From assembly GCA_012934845.2 (NCBI GenBank), contig WNNJ02003462.1, positions 62,001-126,000 of the forward strand: a stretch of 64,000 bases of DNA, read 5' to 3'. The position numbers and the translations under genes are program-made. This document shows, one piece after another, positions 1 to 9,736 of the stretch (the first letter of the stretch is position 1; the number at the start of each line of letters is the position of its first letter). The notes beneath the pieces are model-generated. The model ran no database searches. It saw nothing but the letters and a program-made list of their open reading frames with translations, and was not told the origin of the DNA. The stretch is from Pomphorhynchus laevis (Eukaryota; Acanthocephala; Palaeacanthocephala; Echinorhynchida; Pomphorhynchidae).

Positions 1-2660
1 GAAATACGGTCAAATGCAGCAGAAAAGTCAAGGAAAGCAGCCACAGCAAGTTGATGACTATTCTCCCGACAGAACTGATGTACTTCACCTACAGCTGAAT
101 GAACCGAGCGACCTTTGACGAACCGATGGAAACCTGGTGGGATTAATTTTCGCCTACACATGGTCGCGGATTTTACGCGCACACACTTTCTCGTAAATGG
201 AGACGAGGGAATTCTTAATCGAAATGAGCCGCATATCTTTAGGACAATAGACCGGATTGTTCTTAGGTATAAAAACTCGTCTACTAATGTTGATGCTGGC
301 CACATCGGAAAAAGCGGTTAAAAACATTGTGACGGCCACTTCTCTTCTTTGTTCGGCTGTCAAAAGCTGACAAATACGAGAAGAGTGTGGAGCGACGGAT
401 TTGAAGGTGCCCGGAAGATGCCCCAGAAGTCAAGAATATCTGTGACAGATAGGTCTCTACTCCCAAAGTTTCCCAAAGGCGGGATTGGCTGGGGTGATTG
501 AGTGGCTCCATAATTATGTAGGGATAGTGACTCCGCCAAAACTTTATCAAGACCAATTTTACCAATCCAGCCTAGTGCTCTATCGTTTCAACAGATAAAT
601 TTCTCTCTTGAATATCTTCCAGAAGGAAGACTGAGCTGGATTAAGGGAAGCAATGTTAGCTCTATCCTTACACAGTTGGAACATATATCTAGAGCTTCAA
701 TATTCATTCGAGAGAGCTTGTCTGACAGAAACAGAGAGATTGAGAAGATGGAGCATAAATGTTAAGGTCTTGAGTTTTGTCGGAGTGGGATTGTAAATAC
801 GACCTTTGTAGGTAGTCGAAAGCATCGTGGTAGCTTGCGAATAGAGGTAGGAATTTAATTCGGGCTTGCGAATAGAGGTAGGAATTTAATTCGGTTAGAC
901 TCTCATTACCAATTCGGGGGAAGTTTTGAATAGCTGCCTGAAAGAAAGCAACTCTGATAGAATCAAAGTGGAATCTCCTTCGAAGCAGCGTATCCTCTTC
1001 TATCCGCCAAGGAATCAAGTCATGAGAGGTGGACAGATGTTGTCGCGACTGCTCCGTACAGAGGGGTTTCAACAACCACCTCTAATGGAGCAGTAATAAG
1101 TCGAGGAGTGAATTCGTTGATGTGCAATGAAAGGTGGGGGACGGTGGTTTGTGAATAAGATAATTGTTCATGGCTCTGCGGAAGTGCTGCATCAATCCAA
1201 CGACCATATTTGTCGTTGAAATCACCAAGTATCATGTCATAGTCGCTGTCAAAAATCCTATGCAGAAGGTCACGGTTCTTGTGAATTTCACCTGGACGGA
1301 TGCAGTCATTGGCTAGACTGAGGCGTTTACCGTTCTTACAGAGTGATATAACTAAACAAGACAGGGCTGGACAAGAATAGTTTAGTAAGAGGGAAGATCT
1401 TAAGAAGCATTTAACTAAGGTTAAAAGACCTTGAAATGAAGAGGAATAAGGCGGGGTTATATACGTAATATAGCGGGAACTGATATGCTTAGGAATGATT
1501 CGAGTAATGTCTCGGGGAAGACGGATAGACTGCGTCTCCTGAAGTAGTACTCTGCATTGTGATGGACGAGTTGTATGGGATTTCCCAACCTAGACAGAGC
1601 TATGGGCAGAAAGGTCGCCCTTCTCGCCACTAGCCCCAACTAGAGAAGACACTTCTCCGCGGACAATATCTTCATTTCTCTTTTATTCTGCCTTAATAAG
1701 CTTTCCAATCTTCACAGGAGGCACAGCATGGGCTGATGCCCCCTCCCTTTTCTTTGATTAGGGGACAGAAACTGAAACCGGCGGAGCCGAAAACAACAAA
1801 GCAAACTGGCTGGCATTCAGTACTTGAATCTCCTTAAGCGTAGCCTGCTTAGTAGATTGTATTAACTGCAAGATGTCTCGGTCTGACATTTTGGACACAG
1901 CAGTCGCGGCTCTAGTAGGTGCAGGTTTCTGCGTCAAGAGGTGACAGCAGACATAAGCTTTGAAAGCTAAACACTTCTGGGCTCAAGCCGGGTGTGCCCC
2001 CCCCCCACAGTTGGAACATTTGGGGGGGGGAGGCACATTTTCCTCCAGTCTGGATACAATCCATCAGACCACAATAACCACAAAGTCTGGGGAACTCAAC
2101 TGGAGTCTTAGTGCCCTCACTTGTGGCATTTATTGCAGTGGGGTAGGTGCGGTCTTCTGAACTTATATGTTTAAAATGTATATTAAATTCGAGAAACGGA
2201 TTACACGCTGAGTTGGACAAAACTTCGGCGTTTTCAAGAGAAGAAGTCACGAACCCAATAGGAGGGGCGACCCACACCTCCCCATTACATGACGAAAATT
2301 TAATACATTGAATTTCTTTTCGAGTGCCATAATGTCATTCGACATGGCCTTAAAGGACCCGATATGGGATAAATTAGCGGCAAAGAAACTCTTGTATTCC
2401 TTCACCGACCCGGACGTGGCGAATGATATCTTGATTTCCGCTTCGTATTGTTTAATGGAGTTGAATAGTATACGGTTTTGATAGTTACTTGTAAATGATC
2501 TAAAAAAGTGTTAAATAATTTGTACTTTTCCATTGGCTCTTTAAGTTTAATTTGAATCAAATTCTTGGCTTTTGGGATAGGGGGAAGTTCCCCTGTACCC
2601 ACAACATTAGAAGAAACAAACATTACTGACCTGGTGGCAGCCATCAGAACAAACCAACCT
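1..2660 (-). mobile_element. I/Jockey-like LINE, degenerate copy running off the left edge
   Basis: Reads on the minus strand from an ORF1 start near 2644 into ORF2, whose RT part runs off base 1. ORF1 opens with GELPPIPKAKNLIQIKL, matching GELPPVPKLSNLVIIRL in the better copy at 41571-42776. Bases 1640-1020 carry pieces of the apurinic-type endonuclease (for example ILGDFNDKYGRWIDAAL), and bases 1-360 hold RT motif A (FLDFSAAFDRIS, read at the very left edge). Both ORFs are broken by many stops and frameshifts, and a short tandem duplication is visible near 840-890. I see no intact gene. It is the same family as the copies at 37.25-47.6 kb and is a dead insertion. Confidence 0.82.
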
Positions 2661-3671
2661 TTTCTCGTTCGAATTTGACGCTATTTCCATTGATTTGTAA
2701 GCTTTCTCAGCAATTTTTCCTAAATCCTTTGTGTTTTATCTCTGTTGATTTTGGTTCATTTTGTTGTTCATTGTGAATTTCAGCTTGATGTATTGATGAA
2801 AAAGGAGGCACAACTAATCGTTTGAACTTCTGCGATATGGTATAACCAGATATTTTTTAAAACTTTTTATAACTTTATCCTGATAAGGATAGGAACTATC
2901 GAAAATTTGATTCCAATAAAATTATATTCACTCTATTTAAATTTTTATGGTTTGAAATCCAGATTTTATAAATTTTAATTATAAATTTTGATTACTTTCA
3001 AGTCAATACTTGAAATAATATTATTTCGTAATAGTATACTATTTCGTAATAGTATTGATGACGATTTAAAGTGGAAGACTAATTGTAGGATACAAGCTGT
3101 ACCTTCACATTGCCGACGGTATATTTTCTTGCGATATTGTTGATTGAGCAGTGATGAATCATGTTTCGTAAAGGGGATAAATTTTGAGAATAAACGGTCT
3201 TTCTTGTCTAACTTGTCATCTAATATGATTAATTAAAATTATATCTACAGTAATCTTATTTGATTTGTTATTGCAGGTTGCATAACAAACTGTTCAATTT
3301 AGTGACAATGTAGTACTTGTATCCATTGTTGAGAGTTAAAAAATGTCACATTAAGCTTGATTTGTAGTTGGGCATAATAGAGATCGAATTGAGTGAGTTC
3401 CAAATCGCTGATGACCCTTAATAGTATTTTATATACTATGAGAGTGCAACAATAGTTAATATGTTTCCAAATTATCCCATTTATACTCACGTATTGTCCA
3501 TTTTCAATCGAATGATAGGGAGTGATATCTAAAACAAGTCCAGTATTGCTAAAGGAATGTTTAAATTTATTCGAAATATTTGCTGGTTTTTACTGCCATA
3601 GTAAACGATCACTAAATATTGCTTATATCATTTATATACACATTATCGCTTTTGTTTAATTCATATATTCA
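2661..3671. other. AT-rich intergenic stretch, no gene seen
   Basis: About 1 kb of AT-rich sequence with short direct repeats (for example the element around 3015-3050, where a TTTCGTAATAGTAT-like motif occurs twice). The reading frames here are short and have no recognisable similarity. I support no gene or RNA. Confidence 0.6.
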
Positions 3672-3682
3672 TACACGAGGTG
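3672..3682. repeat. Left target-site duplication of the RTE-like insertion
   Basis: TACACGAGGTG here is repeated exactly at 3928-3938, flanking the RTE-like 3' fragment. An exact 11-bp duplication is typical of target-primed retroposition. Confidence 0.75.
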
Positions 3683-3927
3683 TCAGGAAGGGCATCCGAC
3701 TGTAAAATTACTTTACACACTCCTGACATCATGAGTCAAAACAAAAAAGCAAACTCGGTTAGAGTGATCCTCAGAAGCGACGCGCAATGATCCCAATTGG
3801 TCACTGTGAAGAAGTCAAAGAACAAGCTGAATGTGAGAGCTTGGAAACAGTAGAGAACGAGTGCAGTGGAATAAACTCATTATGCCGTGCGACCCTGAAT
3901 AGGGATAAGCATGAAGAAAGAAGAATA
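3683..3927 (+). mobile_element. Short RTE-type LINE 3' end or RTE-derived SINE
   Basis: The stretch begins TCAGGAAGGGCATCCGACTG, closely resembling the widely seen RTE-clade 3' untranslated motif (AGGAAGGGCATCCGGC-TGTAAAA). It ends with an AGGGATAAGC motif and a GAA-rich tail (GAAGAAAGAAGAA), again as in RTE elements. It is only 245 bp and non-coding, so it is either a severely 5'-truncated RTE insertion or a SINE using the RTE 3' end. Flanking 11-bp duplications support insertion by retroposition and suggest it is fairly young. Confidence 0.75.
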
Positions 3928-3938
3928 TACACGAGGTG
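3928..3938. repeat. Right target-site duplication of the RTE-like insertion
   Basis: Exact copy of the TACACGAGGTG at 3672-3682. Confidence 0.75.
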
Positions 3939-4242
3939 ATACGAAACCACGAAAATTCATCTACTATAACAAGTATTTGTTTGCAATAATCTACAAACTG
4001 CTTAGATCACACCAAGCCCATTGACAGCTGCTTCAAATACCGCCTTGTTGTTACCGAATTTACGATGCGTGTTAAAAGATTAGGGTTTAAACTCATACAT
4101 GTTACATACCCAAAGCATATTCGTCGTAGCTCATCGATTAAAATTTTATACCGTCTGTTCTTTAGTCTAGCAAAGTGATTAAGTTTGGCGGTACAAGGAC
4201 AACATGCCTTTATAAAAAATGTACATGCCTTTATAAAAAATT

Positions 4243-4882
4243 AAAACGATCGCCGCCATTTTCTTTGAGCAGGTGTTGCTGTTAGCACTGTCGAAGGATT
4301 TTTAATAGTTGATAATGATCCATTATTGATAAAGAATTATTGGAGCTCGATCAAAGATAAAAGGAAAATTTTATTTGATATTTCGCTAACCTCTGTTAGC
4401 ATCTTCAGAAAATAAAAACGTTTAGGATTAAAGTATTTGAAAAATATAGAGACAAGTAGAGGGAATATAAAGGACTTTTTCCCCAATAAACTCAAAGGAA
4501 ACTTTACTTTTCGAATGTAACATAACATTCATCAACTGAAAAAAAGTAGTACTTTTTAAGAAAATATCATCGCAGTGTATATAAATTTTCACTAAAAATG
4601 TAAGGAAATTAAAATTATTAAAAGTAATTTTTTAAAATAGTTGATAATGATCCATTATTGATAAAGAATTATTGGAGCAGGATCAAAGAAAAGAGAATCA
4701 TCTGCTCAAAGAAAATGGCGGCGATCGTTTTGATTTTTATTTTAATTTTTTATGAATGTACATTTTAAAAAACAGTGTAATTTTCTCAAGATGCTAACAG
4801 AGGTTAGCGAAATATCAAAATTTTTTATTTTTCTTTGATCCAGCTCTGATAATTTTTTATCAATAATGGATCATTATTTACT
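4243..4882. mobile_element. Foldback (MITE-like) element with nested inverted repeats
   Basis: Two layers of inverted repeats are visible. A perfect 30-bp arm at 4243-4272 pairs with 4702-4731. A longer arm of about 100 bp at 4304-4412 (contains GATCCATTATTGATAAAG and TTTCGCTAACCTCTGTTAGC) is inverted at 4781-4882. A third partial copy of the longer arm, in direct orientation, lies at 4637-4695. There is no transposase frame. The same arm sequence makes a simpler palindrome at 24909-25135, so this is a dispersed non-autonomous family; the arrangement here looks like one element nested in or fused with another. Confidence 0.75.
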
Positions 4883-5677
4883 ATTTGATATTTTAATATT
4901 TTATTATTTTAATATTACTTATTTAATGTTTTATTTTAATTTATTTATAATTTTAATTGGATTAATCATTCAGCCGAATAAATTGTCAAATATCTATTTT
5001 ATGGCGTTAATTAGTCATAAAAACGTTAAATTTTTTATAAAGTATAATATTGTTCTAACTATAAAATTATACCGTATTTGTAAATTTAATTATTATAAAT
5101 TTAATATTATTATTTGTAAATTTAATTATAACTGTACAAATGCCATTATTTCATACTTATAAATTTGAGCAGCATTTTCCTCTCATAATCCTCTCATATG
5201 AGAGGATTTATAAATTGATTATCCCAAAGTATAAGGTAGACCAGGAATGTTACAAACTTAGTATTTTGTTGAGTCCTGATTAGTGTTTTAATTAAATCAA
5301 TTGGCTATTAATTAATTTTACAATTTATTAGAAATTAAATTTTTAAAAGAGATTGCATCTTAAAATAAATAATTATAATATTTATAAATCAATTGTAAGT
5401 TATATTTATAATATTATTTATAATTATAAATATTTATATAATATAACATTAATTATGAATTAATTTAAAAACGAACTTTGTCTCTTAAAATAAATAATTA
5501 TAATATTTATAATGAATTTAAATAATATAATTATAAATAAAGCTTTGCTGTTTCACTTAGGAAAATATTGTTGTTCAAATTATATTGTTTTCATATATTT
5601 AAATTATTATTTCATATAGATGATGTTCGTTTCGATACTTGCTTTGTATACAATGCAAGAAGATTAACTCCTAAGCT
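4883..5677. other. AT-rich region upstream of the GAK-like gene
   Basis: Very AT-rich, with a repeated TCTTAAAATAAATAATTATA motif at about 5357 and 5483. The frame at 4866-5162 is AT-biased low-complexity peptide and I do not accept it as a gene. The promoter of the downstream kinase gene must lie here, but no single TATA element can be singled out in such sequence. Confidence 0.5.
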
Positions 5678-5695
5678 ATGACTAAAGATGACTAA
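5678..5695 (+). promoter_or_regulatory. Five-codon upstream ORF overlapping the kinase start
   Basis: ATG ACT AAA GAT GAC TAA begins ten bases before the kinase start and terminates inside it, in a different frame. If transcribed with the main frame, it would reduce initiation at 5688 or force reinitiation. This is seen in the sequence; any effect is inference. Confidence 0.45.
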
Positions 5696-8615
5696 TTTCT
5701 TAAAGTCAACATTCTCAAATTTCTTTCAATCAGCGCTCGGAGGTAACCAAGGAAATCGAAGAGGATCGTATTCGAATTATCGACAAAATAAGCAAAATGA
5801 GGATGACGAATTTGACGATTTTATTAATCGTAAAGTGGAGATTGGAAGTTATAATTTGTTGGTAAAAAAGAAGATTGGATCCGGTGGCTTTAGCAGTGTA
5901 TATATGGCGCAACGCACTACTGCTAGCACCACTGGCAATGCAGTGGCTGATCAAAAATTATACGCAATAAAAAGAATGATTGTGGATAGTAATGAGCAGA
6001 GAGAACGAGTCGCTAAAGAATGCCGTATATGGAAAGCTTGTACTAGCAGCAAGGATTCTTCCGTATATATTGTTAAATTTATTCTATGTGCTGAGCTTAA
6101 CGAACAGACTCGAAGCAACACTGAATACTTACTACTCTCTGAATATTGTGAATACGGCCGACTTTCTGATTATATAAAAACTGATCAGTCAACTTTTAAA
6201 TTTACAACGGTACAATCTATACATATTCTTTATCAGCAGGCGTCTGCACTTAATTATCTACATAAGAAACAGAGTCCATCGATTGTCCATCGAGATGTCA
6301 AATTAGAGAACTTTCTTCTTACCGTTTCTTCCAATCGAATAATATTGAAACTATGCGATTTTGGCAGTGCTACTGATAAACAATTACAACCAAACAGGGA
6401 ATGGAATGCTCTTTACCGTGGATTAGTTGAAGATGAATTTCAAAGTGTTACTACACCAGCTTATCGTCCACCAGAGCTACTGAACACATATGATGAGGGT
6501 TTAATCGGATGTCCCATGGATATGTGGGCATTAGGTTGTTGTTTCTATCAGGAAGCTCTGTCAATGCCACATCCGTTCCTCGATTGTTCCAAGTTGAAAA
6601 TTCTGAATGCTGACTATAAATTGCCGAATACATGTGATAGCGTCATATGCGACATTATTCGCCAGCTTTTGAATGTCGATCCTTTAAAACGAATTACGGC
6701 TAGCGGTTTGTTACAACTGCTTTTTATAAAGGATATTATATCGGATTGCTTTGATGGATCAAACCTTAAATTTATATTATCGCCTTCCCGTCCACCTCCA
6801 ATAGATCAAAACGCAATTATTAATTTAACATCGAAAATATCACTACTAACATCAGCTAGTCGTCCGTTAATTAAGCCATCCTGCTTGCTTATTAACGATA
6901 TTAAATTGAGTTATATTTGGCTAAAACGTAAATTACCAATGGATGTGTGTTTTGCCCTCCAGAATCAGTATTTGTCTGTGCTTTTGCATAGTCCAGTTTT
7001 CGGACACACAGTGATAGCTGCTGCGTCCATATTTAAATCGGTAAATCTTTGCAAACAATCAGAACTATTTATTCATTACCTTTACAACTTAGTGGACGAT
7101 CATTCTAGCTTGCAGTTGGAATTGCCTTCATCAGCACGCAGATATCTCGACTATGTTTTCGATTCACCTTTGCATTGCAAGCGCATGCTTATAAAACAGC
7201 TGGAAATTTTACCGGGAAATGACCCTTTTTCTGCATCTGTTTACCAAATTGACAATGTTAGTGGAAAAGAGAAGTCAATCTATCAATCAAGTGTATCATG
7301 TGATTGGCAACGAGATGTTAACTGTGTTGTATACGGTGACGTGCTAATAAAGATAGTATCTGCTGAAAGAATAGCCGAAATGCAATTCAATACAATGTTC
7401 ATTCCGGTAACTGAATGTGAAATCTGTTTCGAATCGTGTGACTTCGATAGCCATCCATTTGGAGACCCATGGATAGAATCACTTATCATTGATTTTATGT
7501 TTACAATTGAAGACGCAGTTGATACGGACGTTATTGCAAACACTATATCAGTCGTCGATTTGATCGTCAATGACGAGCGTGAGCTTAAAACTATAAAGCA
7601 GTCTATAGCAAGGGTAGCTTCACAGCAATCGAAGTTCTTTACCGAAGCTATAATTAATCGCAGCAATTACACTTTATCATCCAGTGTTGTTGACCAAAAC
7701 CGTAGGCAGCAACACTCAAAAAGCAAAAGCAATAGCAGCAAGATCATAAACATAAGTTCATCGATCTTTGATTCCTCTGACCTTTTAACTGAATTTAATG
7801 ATCATAATGCTAATTCAAAATTTACTAATACAAATCAACCACAAGCTATGGCCACTGAAACGCAATACGAAAGTAAGGCTACAACATCCAACAAAGTCAA
7901 TGCTATTAATAACGATTTGCTACTAAATGTTGACGAGTGTGTTACTAGCCCATTAATAGATTTTGAAGGAAGCGGCGATGACAACGGCAGATCATCACGA
8001 AAATTTGATCAAAATGATATTCTGCCTGAATATTTGTTTACAAGCTATTTAAATCAGTTCAGTCGGGAGCAACATAGTGATGATGCAACAAGAGGATCAA
8101 ATAATCCAATTGATAAATTAGATAAAGACGGTACTACAAAGTCTACGTTTTATTCTTCCGATGATGATCAACGATCTGATTTATCTAGTCATAAGACAAC
8201 TCAGAAAAATCAATATCCCAAAGAAGACCTTTTTAACGATCTGTTCGACACTCAGCAGAAACAGAAGATATCTTTGCTTGATTTACAAAAGCTTAAATTA
8301 GAGCGTGAACAGAGTGAACCTGCCGCATTCAGGAAAATACGAGAATGGTCGCTCGCCAGTAATAATGACATCACTTCCCTCCTGTCCAGACTCCACACTG
8401 TGCTACCCATGGAAACTAGTTGGCAACCAATATCACTTACTAGCAATAGTAAGTCAGGTGATATAAAAAAATGTTATAGAAAAGCCTTGCTACTTGTCCA
8501 TCCTGATAAAAATACAGCAAAAAATTTGCCAAATGAACAAAATGAGGCATGTCGACTTATTTTTATGGAGCTTAGTGACTCGTGGTCACGATTTCAGACA
8601 ACTGCACATTTTTAA
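5688..8615 (+). CDS. GAK/auxilin-like protein kinase with J domain
   Basis: Numb-associated-kinase family protein, 975 residues in one exon. In this family the kinase phosphorylates AP-1/AP-2 subunits and the J domain recruits Hsc70 to uncoat clathrin vesicles. Kinase domain, about residues 57-346: glycine loop IGSGGFSSVY (63-72), Lys95, HRD (201-203) with VKLEN, and DFG (224-226), so all catalytic residues are present. A shortened PTEN-like segment (about 405-490) lacks the Cys-containing phosphatase loop. A C2-like region follows (about 495-610, YGDVLIKI). The polar linker (615-880) holds two clathrin-box matches, LLNVD (745-749) and LIDFE (756-760). The C-terminal J domain has the HPD triad at 938-940. 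Human GAK is about 1,300 residues, so the linker is short here. The start is the first ATG of the long frame; a tiny uORF precedes it. It is either a retrogene or a naturally intronless gene. Confidence 0.93.
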   Translation: MTNFLKSTFSNFFQSALGGNQGNRRGSYSNYRQNKQNEDDEFDDFINRKVEIGSYNLLVKKKIGSGGFSSVYMAQRTTASTTGNAVADQKLYAIKRMIVDSNEQRERVAKECRIWKACTSSKDSSVYIVKFILCAELNEQTRSNTEYLLLSEYCEYGRLSDYIKTDQSTFKFTTVQSIHILYQQASALNYLHKKQSPSIVHRDVKLENFLLTVSSNRIILKLCDFGSATDKQLQPNREWNALYRGLVEDEFQSVTTPAYRPPELLNTYDEGLIGCPMDMWALGCCFYQEALSMPHPFLDCSKLKILNADYKLPNTCDSVICDIIRQLLNVDPLKRITASGLLQLLFIKDIISDCFDGSNLKFILSPSRPPPIDQNAIINLTSKISLLTSASRPLIKPSCLLINDIKLSYIWLKRKLPMDVCFALQNQYLSVLLHSPVFGHTVIAAASIFKSVNLCKQSELFIHYLYNLVDDHSSLQLELPSSARRYLDYVFDSPLHCKRMLIKQLEILPGNDPFSASVYQIDNVSGKEKSIYQSSVSCDWQRDVNCVVYGDVLIKIVSAERIAEMQFNTMFIPVTECEICFESCDFDSHPFGDPWIESLIIDFMFTIEDAVDTDVIANTISVVDLIVNDERELKTIKQSIARVASQQSKFFTEAIINRSNYTLSSSVVDQNRRQQHSKSKSNSSKIINISSSIFDSSDLLTEFNDHNANSKFTNTNQPQAMATETQYESKATTSNKVNAINNDLLLNVDECVTSPLIDFEGSGDDNGRSSRKFDQNDILPEYLFTSYLNQFSREQHSDDATRGSNNPIDKLDKDGTTKSTFYSSDDDQRSDLSSHKTTQKNQYPKEDLFNDLFDTQQKQKISLLDLQKLKLEREQSEPAAFRKIREWSLASNNDITSLLSRLHTVLPMETSWQPISLTSNSKSGDIKKCYRKALLLVHPDKNTAKNLPNEQNEACRLIFMELSDSWSRFQTTAHF

Positions 8616-8775
8616 TATCAAACAATAAGATCATAGTAACCCATTGTTTTTAAATGTTGGTCTAACAATTACTGAGAATTACTCTTATTTCCCATCTTGT
8701 AAAAAGAAGTTTATTTTTATAGAAGATCATTGTGAAGCCCGATTAATGCGAAACTTGTTTTATATACTATATTCT

Positions 8776-8873
8776 AATAAAACTACTTTTGGACTCCTCG
8801 ATCTCATGTTTCTTAGCTGCATAACCTACACTTACCAACTAGTGTGAACATTATCAACAAAATAGGAAATAAA
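8776..8873 (+). terminator. Candidate polyadenylation signals of the GAK-like gene
   Basis: AATAAA hexamers occur at 8776-8781 and 8868-8873, 160-260 bases after the stop codon and on the coding strand. In such AT-rich DNA one hexamer is weak evidence; two in the expected place are suggestive. Confidence 0.45.
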
Positions 8874-9736
8874 TTTATCTTCAGATAAAATTGTTTCTTT
8901 GTTACAAAATTAATAAATTTATCGTTACTTCGTTTATTTAAAAATAAAGAAAGTTATTTATTTTTTAATATAAAATATAACTACCTTAAAATTTTTAGAT
9001 TCAAACTCCTTATTCACTTTGATATGAAAAGGCGTTTTGTTAATCTTTTTTGTTTTCTTTCAACCATATTATTATAATTAATTAGAGGCAATAATTAAAT
9101 CTTTAGCTATTTACATTCTTATGCCATAAGAATGTGAATATGGCATTCCTATGCCATATAAATGTAAATATGAAATGTAAATATGGCATTCTTATGCCAT
9201 ATTTACATTCTCAACCATATTATTATAATTAATTAGAGGCAATAATTAAATCTTTAGCTATTTACATTCTTATGTATTTTTATTAAAATATAAATATTGT
9301 TTAATTAACTTTTATTGTAATATTATACTCCGAATATTTATATAATATTTATACAATATAGCGTATAATACTTCTTTATTATGTATTATATATTTATTTT
9401 GTAAAATATAATACATTTACAATGCATTTTAAATTATATATAATATTTATAGCAATGCTTGAGATTTATTAAATTTAAATCAATTTATATTTTAAATTAA
9501 TTTAAAAGATAACTTATCATACTTTGATATATTAAGTTATATATTATCATATGTTCAATTAACTTCTATCATATTTTTCATATTGTAATATTATACTTTG
9601 AATGTTTATATAATATTTATAATTATTTTAAAATTATTCTATAATTATTTTATAATACGATAAAAGTTTTATATTTGTTTTAATAGTATTTAAAACAAAT
9701 ACTATTAATTATTAATACTATTAATTATTAATTAAG
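8874..9736. other. AT-rich spacer, no gene seen
   Basis: Downstream of the kinase gene. It contains the duplication described at 9061-9275 and otherwise simple AT-rich sequence. Confidence 0.6.
9061..9275. repeat. 151-bp tandem duplication around a cruciform
   Basis: A block of about 63 bp starting CAACCATATTATTATAATTA at 9061 recurs without visible change at 9212. Between them lie several inverted copies of ATTCTTATGCCATA-type sequence able to fold into hairpins. No coding content. Confidence 0.75.

Noticed and set aside
1960-2160. Plus-strand small protein over the left LINE
   Set aside because: It lies antisense to ORF1 of the LINE and contains its zinc-knuckle region read backwards.
4866-5162. 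98-residue hydrophobic protein
   Set aside because: A Phe/Ile/Tyr/Asn-rich frame in extremely AT-rich DNA, starting inside a foldback arm. Composition explains it.
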